Shown here piece by piece: positions 16,964 through 28,942 of a DNA stretch of 64,000 nucleotides (within the stretch, counting starts at the first letter, position 1; each line of letters begins with the position of its first letter). The notes under the pieces were generated by a model. That model was not told the origin of the DNA and made no database searches. It was given only the letters and a program-made list of their open reading frames with translations. The DNA is taken from positions 6,324,001 through 6,388,000 of the forward strand of contig NZ_CP078145.1 of assembly GCF_019222765.1 (NCBI RefSeq). Reading direction: 5' to 3'. The position numbers and the translations under genes are program-made. This stretch comes from Nocardia iowensis (GTDB taxonomy: Bacteria > Actinomycetota > Actinomycetes > Mycobacteriales > Mycobacteriaceae).

Positions 16964-17344
16964 GTGAAGAAGTTTGTTACTGGTGCGGCCATTGTGGCCG
17001 CTGCTAGTTGCGCGCTGGCTATCAGCGCGCCCGCCGCGCACGCCAAGGCTTACAACTACGGCGCCATCGCATTGTCCACCTCCACCGGACTGATCGGGTA
17101 CTCCTACGATTACCCGGATTCGGCCGCCGCGCAGGCGCGCGCGGTTCGCAGCTGCGGCGCGGGCGACTGCGAGTCGGTGGTCTGGTTCGCCAATGGTTGT
17201 GGGGCAGTGGCGTATTCCAACCGGTCCGGCGCCTACAGCTGGGCCTACGCCGCCTCGCGTGGCCGCGCGCAGAGTAAAGCGTTGTCCTACAACGACTCCG
17301 GCGCCTATATCGTGCACTGGAACTGCACGTCCAACCACGGCTGA
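16964..17344 (+). CDS. Secreted DUF4189 protein
   Basis: 126 residues. A Sec signal peptide (VKKFVTGAAIVAAASCALAI, cleavage after AHA near residue 27) is followed by one DUF4189 domain: YGAIALSTSTGLIGYSYDYP, AQARAVRSCGAGDCESVVWF, ANGCGAVAYS, ending HWNCTSNHG. Four or more cysteines suggest disulfides. GTG 16964 is preferred, with AAGAAGGG upstream. DUF4189 proteins are common in Nocardia and rhizobia with unknown role. Its stop overlaps the possible ATG of the next gene at 17344. Confidence 0.87.
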   Translation: MKKFVTGAAIVAAASCALAISAPAAHAKAYNYGAIALSTSTGLIGYSYDYPDSAAAQARAVRSCGAGDCESVVWFANGCGAVAYSNRSGAYSWAYAASRGRAQSKALSYNDSGAYIVHWNCTSNHG

Positions 17345-17373
17345 TGTCCGCGAACCGATTCAGGGGAAATATC

Positions 17374-17934
17374 GTGAAACACCGCACTTTCCGGACCGCC
17401 GTGGCCATTGTCCTCACCGCCGCCGCAGCCACCCTCACCGCGTGCGCCTCCGGCGACAAGGACGCGTCCGCGCCGAGCACCACCGCCGACGCCGCCAAGG
17501 AAGCCGGTGAACTCCAAGGCGGAAGTGACAAGGGCGACAAGGAAACCGGCTCGGCGCCGACTACCCCGTCCTCGCCGGTGCTGGCCAAGCCCACGGCGCA
17601 GCAGTTGAACGACCGCCTGACCAAGGCGTTCGATCCCAACGTGCCCAACAAGGAGAAGATCAGCTGGATCCAGGCCGCGGAGCAGGATCCGTACCTGGTC
17701 GCCAACCTCGTCGATGCCGCCAAGAAGCAAGGCGTCAAGGTCGAGGTCACCAATGTGCAGGAGCCCGCCGACGGCAAGCTGAAGGCCGACGCCAAGGTCA
17801 CCATCAACGGCAGCCCGGTCGACGACGCCTTCATCTCCTTCGTCTCCGAAGGCGGTGAATGGAAGGTCGACCACACCTTCGCCTGCAATATCGTCAAGAG
17901 CGCGAAGATCGAGTCCGCGGCCTGCCAGGAATGA
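17374..17934 (+). CDS. Mtb12/Cfp2-like secreted lipoprotein
   Basis: 186 residues from GTG 17374 (an ATG at 17344 overlapping the previous stop is the alternative). AGGGGAAA precedes the GTG. Signal peptide with lipobox LTAC, a charged Ser/Lys/Asp linker, then a domain (PTAQQLNDRLTKAFDPNVPN, KKQGVKVEVTNVQEPADGKL, ISFVSEGGEWKVDHTFACNI). This resembles the C-terminal domain of the M. tuberculosis low-molecular-weight antigen MTB12 (Rv2376c), a fold also related to NTF2. Probable cell-surface lipoprotein; function unknown. Confidence 0.82.
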   Translation: MKHRTFRTAVAIVLTAAAATLTACASGDKDASAPSTTADAAKEAGELQGGSDKGDKETGSAPTTPSSPVLAKPTAQQLNDRLTKAFDPNVPNKEKISWIQAAEQDPYLVANLVDAAKKQGVKVEVTNVQEPADGKLKADAKVTINGSPVDDAFISFVSEGGEWKVDHTFACNIVKSAKIESAACQE

Positions 17935-17948
17935 GCTAGGGACAAACG

Positions 17949-17982
17949 AAAAGCGCCGGGTGCCAAAGGCATCCGGCGCTTT
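17949..17982. terminator. Bidirectional hairpin between convergent genes
   Basis: Stem AAAGCGCCGG-T/A-TGCC paired with GGCATCCGGCGCTTT around an AAA loop, with A-rich and T-rich flanks. It lies between the Mtb12-like gene and the convergent RNase J gene and can end both transcripts. Confidence 0.8.
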
Positions 17983-17995
17983 CGCGATCCAGGGG

Positions 17996-21675
<3,680 letters not shown>

Positions 21676-21692
21676 CGCGCCCGTTCTGATCT

Positions 21693-21754
21693 CACAGAGC
21701 GTCCGTACCTTTCACAGAGTGTTTAGCCCCTGTGAAAGGTATGGGCGCTCTGTG
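21693..21754. terminator. Long imperfect hairpin between convergent genes
   Basis: CACAGAGCG-TCCGTACCTTTCACAG pairs with CTGTGAAAGGTATGGGCGCTCTGTG over about 25 bp with two or three mismatches around a 12-base loop. It sits between the HicB-like gene and the convergent winged-helix gene. It could serve as a bidirectional terminator or be a palindromic repeat element. Confidence 0.6.
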
Positions 21755-21782
21755 CACTTGGGGCCGCTGCGCGAGTTTGCGA

Positions 21783-22982
21783 CTACAGCAGGGGTGCGAG
21801 GTTGCCTCGGTCGCCGATTACAACCTTGTCGAGTTCTAGCCAGTCGGCCATTTCGCGGAGGGTTTCGGTGAGGGCCGCTGCGGTGGCGGGTGTGTCGTGG
21901 CCGGGTTCGGCGAAAGCGGCGGGGACGGAGAGGCGACCGGCCGCGCGTTCGGCGCGGAGGTCGACTCGGCCGACCAGTTCGCCGTTCAGGAGGAACGGGA
22001 AGACGTAATAGCCGTGTACCCGTTTGGCTTCGGGGGTGTAGATCTCGATGCGGTAGTGGAAGTCGAAGAGGCGTTCGGTGCGGGCACGGAAGAAGATCAG
22101 CGGGTCGAACGGGCACAGCAGGGCGGCGGCCTCGACGCGGCGTGGGATCGGGGTGCCTGCGCGTAGGTAGGCGGGCTTGTCCCAGCCCTCGACCTCGACC
22201 GGGAGCAGTTCGCCCGCGTCGATCAGGTCGGCGATGGCCGGTTCGGTTTGGCTGCGCTGCAGCCGGTAGTAATCCCGCAGGTCGGGTTCGGTGCCGATGC
22301 CGTGTGCGGTGGCCGCGCGGAGCACCAGTTCGCGTACCGCGTCCTGCTCGGAAACGGTGCGCGCCAAGATATCCGGCGGGATGACGCGTTCGACGAGGTC
22401 GTAGTGTCTGGCGAAGCCGACGCGCTTGTCCACCGAGAGCGCGCCCGCGGCGAACAGTTGCTCGCAGATCATCTTGGTGTCGCTGAGGTTCCACCAGGAA
22501 CCCTTGGGGCGCGGCTTATCCAGTTCGAGGTGGCGCTCCACCTCACCGGCGGTGCACGCGCCGACCTCGGTGATCACATCCAAAATGTCTTTGCCCAGTG
22601 TGGGATTGCGTTCGATCGTCTTGCGCATGCCCGCCCAGCGGCCGTGCTCGTACCGAGCCATCCGCCACCGCATCAGCGGCCAGTCCTCGACCGGAATCAG
22701 CGCCGCCTCGTGCGCCCAGTACTCCACCAGCCGCCGCGGCCGCCGCACCCCATTGCTCCACGCCGCCTCGTCGATCAGCGCCCGATCGTAAGTCCCGATC
22801 CGACTGAACACCGGCGCATAGTGCGCCCGCACCACCGCCGACACCGAATCCAACTGCAACAGTTGCGTTTTCCCCACCACCCCGAGCACCGCCCGCCGCG
22901 ACGCCCGCACCGGCTTCCGCCCCACAAACCCCTGCGCCGCCAACGCAACCCGCCGCGCCACCCCCACACTAATCTTCCGCAT
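21783..22982 (-). CDS. Winged helix DNA-binding protein, YcaQ/AlkX family
   Basis: 399-residue HTH_42 (YcaQ-like) protein. Family members unhook DNA interstrand crosslinks as glycosylases. Signatures are LLQLDSVSAVVRAHYAPVFSRIG, RRPRRLVEYWAHEAALIPVEDWPLMRWRM and the C-terminal CPFDPLIFFRARTERLFDFHYRIEIYTP. The QLD-S motif near the N terminus carries residues important in E. coli YcaQ. Start is set at ATG 22982; an in-frame ATG at 23015 with GGTGGGGA close upstream is the alternative. The gene uses many GC-rich codons like its neighbours. Confidence 0.85.
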   Translation of the reverse strand: MRKISVGVARRVALAAQGFVGRKPVRASRRAVLGVVGKTQLLQLDSVSAVVRAHYAPVFSRIGTYDRALIDEAAWSNGVRRPRRLVEYWAHEAALIPVEDWPLMRWRMARYEHGRWAGMRKTIERNPTLGKDILDVITEVGACTAGEVERHLELDKPRPKGSWWNLSDTKMICEQLFAAGALSVDKRVGFARHYDLVERVIPPDILARTVSEQDAVRELVLRAATAHGIGTEPDLRDYYRLQRSQTEPAIADLIDAGELLPVEVEGWDKPAYLRAGTPIPRRVEAAALLCPFDPLIFFRARTERLFDFHYRIEIYTPEAKRVHGYYVFPFLLNGELVGRVDLRAERAAGRLSVPAAFAEPGHDTPATAAALTETLREMADWLELDKVVIGDRGNLAPLL

Positions 22983-23071
22983 ACCCCGCACAATGCCACG
23001 CCGGTCCGACAACATTCCCCACCTGGCGGAGGGCTGGTTGACGGCGCCGGGGTTGTTGATGCGTTCGGGGG

Positions 23072-24091
23072 CTAGGTGGAGACCTTGATGCTGCCTGCGG
23101 CGTCTATTTCGGTGCGGCGGTCTTGGTCGGGGGCGTTGGCAAGGACGGTGGCTAGGATGCGGCGACCCATGGGGAGGACTCGGACGGTTACCGAGCCCGC
23201 GTTGGCGGCGTCCAATTCCTTTGTCGCGGCTTCGATTACCTGTTGGCGGACCCAGCGGGGCACGCCGGCGAAGCCGCCGTCGTCGAGCAGGACCACCTCG
23301 ACGCCGCGGGAGCGGGCGCCGCGGGCGGCGCTGCTGAGTTCGTCGGTAACGAGTTGCGGGGCGCGCAGGCCGTCGCGTAGTTCGGCCTCGAGCAGCCGGC
23401 ACTGTTCTCGTTCGGTGGCGGTGAGTTCGGCTCCATCGGCGATGCGTTCGAGGATGGGTCTGGCCACCTTGTCGAGGCGGGCCAGCTGGCGGTCGCGTTC
23501 GCCGTTCTCCGCGGCCATGGTGGCCTCGGCGGCGGCGCGCATCGTCGACTCCTCGCGCAACAGCCGCAGTGAACGCTGGGTCGGCCGCATGATCACCGCG
23601 AACAACGAGACGCCTGCCACCGTCGAAATCGGCACGATCGATCCGGCGATCACCCCGCCACGCAGCCCGTTCACCGCGCCGACGGTCGCGATCACGATCG
23701 CAACGCCACCGACGCCGAGCCACGCCGCACCCAATCGGCCACGCAGCACGAGCACCGCGAGCACATAGGACGACGCGAACGCGGTCCACACCTGCTTCGA
23801 CCAGCCGTGATCGACGTTGAACGAGGTCAGCGCCGTCGCCAGCGGCCCGGATGCGGCCACGAACACGGTCGCGGGCATCGGCAGCGGGTCGACCGGAATC
23901 ACCAGCACCACCACCCCGGCCGCGGCCAGCAGCACCAGCGCCGCCACCGCCGAGATCACCGGCGAATCGCCGAAATTGCGCACCATGTACAGCACGATGG
24001 TCGCCTGGAGAATGAGCAGGAACAGCCCGGCCGCCGGATCCCGCAGGCCGAGCAGATCGCGCAGCCCGAACTCGGTATCGGTGTCAGCCAT
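23072..24091 (-). CDS. Membrane protein resembling a degenerate histidine kinase
   Basis: 339 residues. Seven or so hydrophobic segments cover residues 20-165; a coiled linker (RSLRLLREESTMRAAAEATM) leads to a cytoplasmic domain ending in VTVRVLPMGRRILATVLANA. The domain aligns in layout with kinase ATPase domains (RQQVIEAATKELDAANAGS sits where an N box should be). It lacks a clear phospho-acceptor His and any glycine-rich ATP lid. It follows the true kinase gene with an 8-base overlap. I infer a signalling accessory or pseudo-kinase; no named family recognised. Confidence 0.7.
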   Translation of the reverse strand: MADTDTEFGLRDLLGLRDPAAGLFLLILQATIVLYMVRNFGDSPVISAVAALVLLAAAGVVVLVIPVDPLPMPATVFVAASGPLATALTSFNVDHGWSKQVWTAFASSYVLAVLVLRGRLGAAWLGVGGVAIVIATVGAVNGLRGGVIAGSIVPISTVAGVSLFAVIMRPTQRSLRLLREESTMRAAAEATMAAENGERDRQLARLDKVARPILERIADGAELTATEREQCRLLEAELRDGLRAPQLVTDELSSAARGARSRGVEVVLLDDGGFAGVPRWVRQQVIEAATKELDAANAGSVTVRVLPMGRRILATVLANAPDQDRRTEIDAAGSIKVST

Positions 24092-25370
24092 CGCTACCCC
24101 ACACCAGCGTCACCGTGGTGCCCTCGCCCGGCTGCGATTCCACGAAGCCCGCGCCGCCGGCCAGCTGGCGCATCCGCCCGAGAATGCTCACCGAGATACC
24201 GAGGCGGTCGGCGGGCACCTGACTCAGATCGAATCCCGCGCCGTCGTCCCGGAAGACCACCCGGATACCACCCGCGCTGATGGTCACCGTGACGCTGCGC
24301 TGCACTTCGCGGCCCGGCACGGTGGCGTGCCGCAAACTGTTGCGCACCGCCTCGGTGAGCGCGGCGGCGATAGTGCCCGCGGCGTCCACCGGCAGTCGGA
24401 GATCGTCGAATCCGGCCCAGCGCCGGGCGGTAAACCGGATACCGGGGTTGACCTCGTGCACGGCCGAGCGCAGAAACCCGGTGGCCGACTGCGCATCCAA
24501 CCGGTTCGGTTCCACCTCGCCGACCCGGCATTCGTCGAGCTGTTCGAGTGTCCGTTCGGCTTGCCGGCGCAGCACCGGGGAATCGGTGCCCGCCCGGGAA
24601 GCGTCCAGCAGGGTTGACAGCACCGCGTCGTGGATCAGCGCGGCGAAGCGCGCACGTTCGCGATCGCGCGCCGCCGCGCCCGCGACGGCCGCCGCGCGCC
24701 TGCTCTCGATCGCCGACTCACGGTCAACGCGATCCGCGGCCGCCTTGGCATAGATGGCGCACCACAGGAACAGCGCGCACAGACCGGCCGACCGCACGAA
24801 GTCACCGGCCCACACCAGTGGCGTCGTATTCGGCACCACGAACCCGTTCGCGAATGCCGAGAGCGCGGCACCGATCACGAGGTAGATGACCGCCCACATC
24901 GGCCGCCACGCCAGCACGGCCGCAAGCACGCCCAGTGCGAGCACGCGATACAGCCAGACCGAGGATGCCTCGGGCGCGGGATCGGGATACGCGAACGGGA
25001 TCACCGCCATCGCCGCGAGGAAACTCACCGCCGCCGCACCGGAGACCAGCTGAATGATCTGCCTGCTCGACGCGATCGACACCGCGGCCAGCACCGGGAA
25101 CAACCCGAATGCCAGCGCCACCGTGAGGACCGTCCAGCCGCCCGCGACGAACCGGCTCTGGTCCGCGATCTCCGGCAGTTCCACCACCGCGACGATCACC
25201 CCGGCGATCCCGATGGCCAGTCCGAACCGGCGCAGGATGCGATCGGACGCGCCCTCGTACCCACTCTGCCGGGACACCGGTGCGATTCCACGACGCCACC
25301 GGCTCGAGGTGGTGCGGTCGAGCGACACGGGATGGGAAGTCGAGGTGTCCAGCATGCTGGACGCAATCAT
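24084..25370 (-). CDS. Membrane sensor histidine kinase
   Basis: 428 residues. About eight membrane segments (residues 45-240), then a linker with ARFAALIHDAVLSTLLDAS, where the His is the likely phospho-acceptor. The ATPase domain has LTEAVRNSLRHAT (N box), RVVFRDDGAGFD (G1) and the lid LGISVSILGRMRQLAGGAGF. The start overlaps the response-regulator stop by 4 bases (ATGA at 25367-25370). The conserved third gene downstream makes this a three-component set. Signal unknown. Confidence 0.9.
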   Translation of the reverse strand: MIASSMLDTSTSHPVSLDRTTSSRWRRGIAPVSRQSGYEGASDRILRRFGLAIGIAGVIVAVVELPEIADQSRFVAGGWTVLTVALAFGLFPVLAAVSIASSRQIIQLVSGAAAVSFLAAMAVIPFAYPDPAPEASSVWLYRVLALGVLAAVLAWRPMWAVIYLVIGAALSAFANGFVVPNTTPLVWAGDFVRSAGLCALFLWCAIYAKAAADRVDRESAIESRRAAAVAGAAARDRERARFAALIHDAVLSTLLDASRAGTDSPVLRRQAERTLEQLDECRVGEVEPNRLDAQSATGFLRSAVHEVNPGIRFTARRWAGFDDLRLPVDAAGTIAAALTEAVRNSLRHATVPGREVQRSVTVTISAGGIRVVFRDDGAGFDLSQVPADRLGISVSILGRMRQLAGGAGFVESQPGEGTTVTLVWGSDG

Positions 25371-26053
25371 GCGCGCGGATGCCGCTCGGGCACCGGAAGC
25401 CAGCCGTCCTCCACCGCCCGCTTGTACAGGTCGGTCTTGGTCGGCGCCGGCCGTCCCGCGTCGGCGTACTTCTGCCGGATGCGACCGAGGTAGTCGTTGA
25501 CCGTCTGTTCGGACAGACCGGTCAAACGCGCGACCCGGGAGGCCTTCTCGCCGGACGCGTACAGCGTGAGCACCTCTTCCTGACGCGGGCTGAGCCCGAC
25601 GTCGGACAGTTGCGGGTCGCCGTCGATGGCGGCCGCCCAGTCGGTGGTCACCACCTGTTCACCGGAAGCCGCGCGGCGCACCGCCGCGACCACGGTCTGC
25701 ACGTCCTCGGATTTGCGCACCACGCCGAGCACACCGGCCCGCGCGGCGGAACGCACCAGGAACGCGTTGTCCGCGCCGGTGAAGATCAATACCTCGATGC
25801 CACGGTCGCGCAGGGCGCGCACGTTGTCTTCGGGCGTCGACCCATCGGCCAATCGCAGATCGAGCACGACCAGGTCCAGTTGCGGCAGGTCCTGGGCGGC
25901 GGCCAGCAGTTCCGGCACCGTACCGGCGGTCAGCACCAGGTCGAGGTCGGATTCCGGCGCAAGCATGGCGGCCAGTCCGATCGCAACCGATTCGTGGTCT
26001 TCGACCACTCCGATCCGGCGCGGTGCGTTCTCGCCCCCTTCGGCCAACGTCAC
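25367..26053 (-). CDS. LuxR-family response regulator
   Basis: 228 residues from GTG 26053, which has GGAG 8 bases upstream; ATG 26101 would add 16 residues but has no ribosome binding site. Receiver domain with IGVVEDHESVAIG and phospho-acceptor Asp in LDLVVLDLRLADG. The output domain (GLSPRQEEVLTLYASGEKAS, SEQTVNDYLGRIRQKYADAG) is a LuxR helix-turn-helix of a divergent type. It begins the operon with the kinase and the kinase-like protein. Confidence 0.9.
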   Translation of the reverse strand: MTLAEGGENAPRRIGVVEDHESVAIGLAAMLAPESDLDLVLTAGTVPELLAAAQDLPQLDLVVLDLRLADGSTPEDNVRALRDRGIEVLIFTGADNAFLVRSAARAGVLGVVRKSEDVQTVVAAVRRAASGEQVVTTDWAAAIDGDPQLSDVGLSPRQEEVLTLYASGEKASRVARLTGLSEQTVNDYLGRIRQKYADAGRPAPTKTDLYKRAVEDGWLPVPERHPRA

Positions 26054-26218
26054 CTGAAATCTCCATTCCCGAGCAAACTCGTCACATCCCCACCGCAACA
26101 ACGTTCTGTCAGTATGCCGGGCTGAAGCACCGAATGGTCAGACACCAGAAATCGGGGCCGTTTCTTTCGCAGGTCCGGCAGCGATTGTCACCGCTAGCTA
26201 TTTCGGGGATAAAAACTG

Positions 26219-26674
26219 TCATTCGCCCATCAGTTGAGCGGCGAGGGTTGCGCCGAGTTCCCAGCAGCGCTGAATGTCGTCCTTACTCGGTGGTCCCGAC
26301 AGGATTACCGGCGCGGCCGCCTGCTCCCAGCCGAGACCGGTGGTCACCCGTGCGATGCCGTTTTCGGCGCCCTCGGTGCCCTCGTTACCGTGCAGATATA
26401 AGCCGAACGGCCGACCCCGAGTCGAGTCGAGACACGGGTAGTAGAACGTGTCGAACGCATGCTTGAGCGCGCCCGACATGTAACCCAGATTCGCCGGACT
26501 GCCGAGCAGGTACCCGTCGGCGGCGAGCACGTCGGAAGCGGTGACGGCCAGCGCGGCGCGGCGCACGACCTCGACGCCTTCGATCTCCGGGTCGGTCGCG
26601 CCGGACACCACCGCCTCGAACATCGCCTGCATGTGCGGGGACGGCGTGTGATGGATGATCAGCAGCTGCGCCAC
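26219..26674 (-). CDS. Flavodoxin-fold NAD(P)H-dependent oxidoreductase
   Basis: 151-residue flavodoxin/NAD(P)H oxidoreductase. FMN phosphate loop LLIIHHTPSPHMQAMFEAVV at 4-23, then DGYLLGSPANLGYMSGALKHAFDTFYY and LYLHGNEGTEGAENGIARVT. Redox partner or quinone reductase roles are typical of the family. It is transcribed toward the two-component operon and 43 bases downstream of a TetR gene on the same strand, so possibly controlled by it. Confidence 0.88.
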   Translation of the reverse strand: MAQLLIIHHTPSPHMQAMFEAVVSGATDPEIEGVEVVRRAALAVTASDVLAADGYLLGSPANLGYMSGALKHAFDTFYYPCLDSTRGRPFGLYLHGNEGTEGAENGIARVTTGLGWEQAAAPVILSGPPSKDDIQRCWELGATLAAQLMGE

Positions 26675-26717
26675 AGGACGAGCTTAGTGCCGACCGTTCG
26701 CCCCGCACCGCCGCGGC

Positions 26718-27395
26718 TCAAGATCGACGCAGGCCGTCCAGGACGCAGTGCAGACCCTGTTCGAATCGTCGTGTCGAGTCGGGGCGTGGGTATCGGCCGA
26801 AGTACTCCGCGACCGGCGTGATGTCGCGGCCGTCGGCGGACGTCAAGTGTGAAACGTGTTCTGGCGCTAACGAATCCGGTCGACCGGCTCGCGCCCAAGC
26901 GGATTCGGCCAGTGCCGCGCCGAGCACGTAGTAGTAGAAACCGGCCATTGCCGCGTCGAGTTGCTCGCCAGAGAAGCCCGCGTCGGTCAGCACGCGCAGG
27001 ATCGTGCCGAATTGCGCGACGGCGGCGGGGCCCATCGGCGGGTTGTCGCCGACCAGCGCCGCTGCCCATGGGTGCCGCAGCAAAGCCTGGAACGTCCGAT
27101 GTCCGATCGCGGTGAGGTCGGCGCGCCACTCTCCGGACGGAGCGGTGTCGTCGAGAGTCTCTGCGAACACCGCGTCCACCGCGAATTCCAGCAGGTCGTC
27201 CTTGGTGGACACGTATCCGTACAGCGTCATCGGGGGCACTTCGAGTCGGGCGGCGAGTTTGCGCATGGTCAGGCCTTGCACGGACTCCTCGTCGAGTAGT
27301 GCGACGGCGGTGGCCACGATCTGGTCGCGGTCGAGTGCCGGAGGGGTGCGCGCCGCCTTTGCCGGGCGCAGCCATACCGAATTCCGTTGGGGCAT
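26718..27395 (-). CDS. TetR-family transcriptional regulator
   Basis: 225 residues. N-terminal TetR helix-turn-helix (DQIVATAVALLDEESVQGLT, MRKLAARLEVPPMTLYGYVS) at about 22-70, followed by a TetR_C domain (RHPWAAALVGDNPPMGPAAV). It is divergent from the amine oxidase gene, and a near-perfect 13-bp inverted repeat lies between them (27436-27466). It therefore most likely represses the oxidase and itself. Confidence 0.92.
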   Translation of the reverse strand: MPQRNSVWLRPAKAARTPPALDRDQIVATAVALLDEESVQGLTMRKLAARLEVPPMTLYGYVSTKDDLLEFAVDAVFAETLDDTAPSGEWRADLTAIGHRTFQALLRHPWAAALVGDNPPMGPAAVAQFGTILRVLTDAGFSGEQLDAAMAGFYYYVLGAALAESAWARAGRPDSLAPEHVSHLTSADGRDITPVAEYFGRYPRPDSTRRFEQGLHCVLDGLRRS

Positions 27396-27435
27396 TGCCT
27401 GATTCTACGGCCGGACGTACATTGAACGAGTATCC

Positions 27436-27466
27436 GTACGTTGTACGAGAGATTCGTACTACGTAC
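27436..27466. promoter_or_regulatory. TetR operator between regulator and amine oxidase
   Basis: GTACGTTGTACGA and TCGTACTACGTAC form a 13-bp inverted repeat with one mismatch and a 5-base spacer (GAGAT). Each arm contains the palindrome GTACG/CGTAC. It is centred 71 bases before the oxidase ATG. Confidence 0.8.
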
Positions 27467-27513
27467 GCCCCAGTGGTTCGCCGCTGGTGATTCCGCGTTC
27501 AATGGAGGTATCG

Positions 27514-28929
27514 ATGTCGCAGCCACAGAACCGACGGGTCGATGTAGTCGTGATCGGCGCCGGACTATCAGGGCTGGCGGCCGCGCGGCGATTGGTGGAC
27601 GGTGGGCAGTCCGTCGCTGTGCTGGAAGCCAAGCCGCGGGTCGGCGGGCGAACGCGTAACGGGCGAGCGGGGGCGGTCATCCTGGACGAGGGTGCTTCGC
27701 TGGTATATCCGGTGCACCAGAACGTCTTTCGGCTGGCCGCAGCCCATGGCGTCGAGCTGTTCGAGGGCAGTTTCGACGGGCGCTTCCTGTTCTATGCCGA
27801 TGGTCTCGCGCACACCTTTCAGTTCGGATCGACGCGCGGTATGAAGTTGCTCGGCAACCCGGCGCTGCGGCCGCTGTTGCGGGTGGCGCTCGGCCTCGCG
27901 GCACGGTGGAAGCAGTTGCCGATGCGGCCCGATGACCTGCTGGACCTCGTCCGGGCGATCAGGCTACTGGACGAACTGGCCGCGACCGTGCCGCCGCACG
28001 CGCCGTGGACTGCACCCGACGCCGTCGAACTCGATCGGCGCACGATGGGTTCCTGGTTGGCGGCGGAAGTGCCGTCGGCTCAGGCACGCCGATTGTTCGA
28101 GTCGAGCTTCGCCGGGTACTTTCCCGCGTCGGTGTCACTCCTGTTCGCCTTGCACTTCCTGAACACCTGGGGCGGCGTGGGCTCGCTGCTCTCCGGACAG
28201 CAGACCAAGATTTTCCGGTTCGCCGACGGCGCACAAGCATTGGCGCGTGCGATCGCCGCGTCGCTCGGTGAACGGGTGATCCTCGACTCCCCCGTCCAGG
28301 AGATCGCCTGGCAGGGTCGCGATGTCGTAGTGCGCAGCGCCGCTGCGGAATTCGACGCGAAGCGGGTGATCATGGCGATTACCCCTTCGGGGGTTCGGAA
28401 TGTGCGCTTCGATCCGAAACTGCCGATCGACCGCACCCTGTTGCAGGATTCGTGGCAGCCGGTGCACGGCCGCAAGATCAATGTCGTTTACCCGCAACCA
28501 TTTTGGCGTGAAGCGGGGCTGTCCGGTTCGGCACTCGGCGACCTCGACGCGATCCCCGGCGTCACCGACGTATCGCCACCGGACGGCTCGATCGGCATCT
28601 TGGCCAGTTACGTGACGGTGAACGAAGCCGAGGACGATGCTGACAGACGACGCGAGGCAGTGCTGGCGGCGTATGCGCGTTTGTTCGGCCCGCCCGCGCT
28701 CGAACCCGTTGCGTACGTAGAAAAGAACTGGGCAGACGAGCCTTACACGTTCGGCTGCGAGGGCGGATTGACCACCGGCGCGCTGACCACCGCCCGTCGC
28801 CTACCGAAGGCACCGGTCGGCCGACTGCACTGGGCCGGCGTCGAAACCGCCGACACCTGGATGGGTTTCATGAGCGGCGCCATCCAGGCGGGTGAGCGCG
28901 CCGCCGACGAGGTCCTCGCCGCGAGCTGA
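27514..28929 (+). CDS. Flavin monoamine oxidase family protein
   Basis: 471-residue FAD amine oxidase. Dinucleotide fold VVVIGAGLSGLAAARRLVDGG at about 13-33, then EAKPRVGGRTRNG. The C-terminal FAD motif is LHWAGVETADTWMGFMSGAIQAGERAADE. ATG 27514 is used because GGAGGT lies 7 bases upstream; the GTG at 27487 is an extension. Likely oxidises an amine to an aldehyde with hydrogen peroxide release. Divergent TetR and the operator imply substrate-inducible expression. Confidence 0.92.
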   Translation: MSQPQNRRVDVVVIGAGLSGLAAARRLVDGGQSVAVLEAKPRVGGRTRNGRAGAVILDEGASLVYPVHQNVFRLAAAHGVELFEGSFDGRFLFYADGLAHTFQFGSTRGMKLLGNPALRPLLRVALGLAARWKQLPMRPDDLLDLVRAIRLLDELAATVPPHAPWTAPDAVELDRRTMGSWLAAEVPSAQARRLFESSFAGYFPASVSLLFALHFLNTWGGVGSLLSGQQTKIFRFADGAQALARAIAASLGERVILDSPVQEIAWQGRDVVVRSAAAEFDAKRVIMAITPSGVRNVRFDPKLPIDRTLLQDSWQPVHGRKINVVYPQPFWREAGLSGSALGDLDAIPGVTDVSPPDGSIGILASYVTVNEAEDDADRRREAVLAAYARLFGPPALEPVAYVEKNWADEPYTFGCEGGLTTGALTTARRLPKAPVGRLHWAGVETADTWMGFMSGAIQAGERAADEVLAAS

Positions 28930-28942
28930 CACTGCTGCGCGT

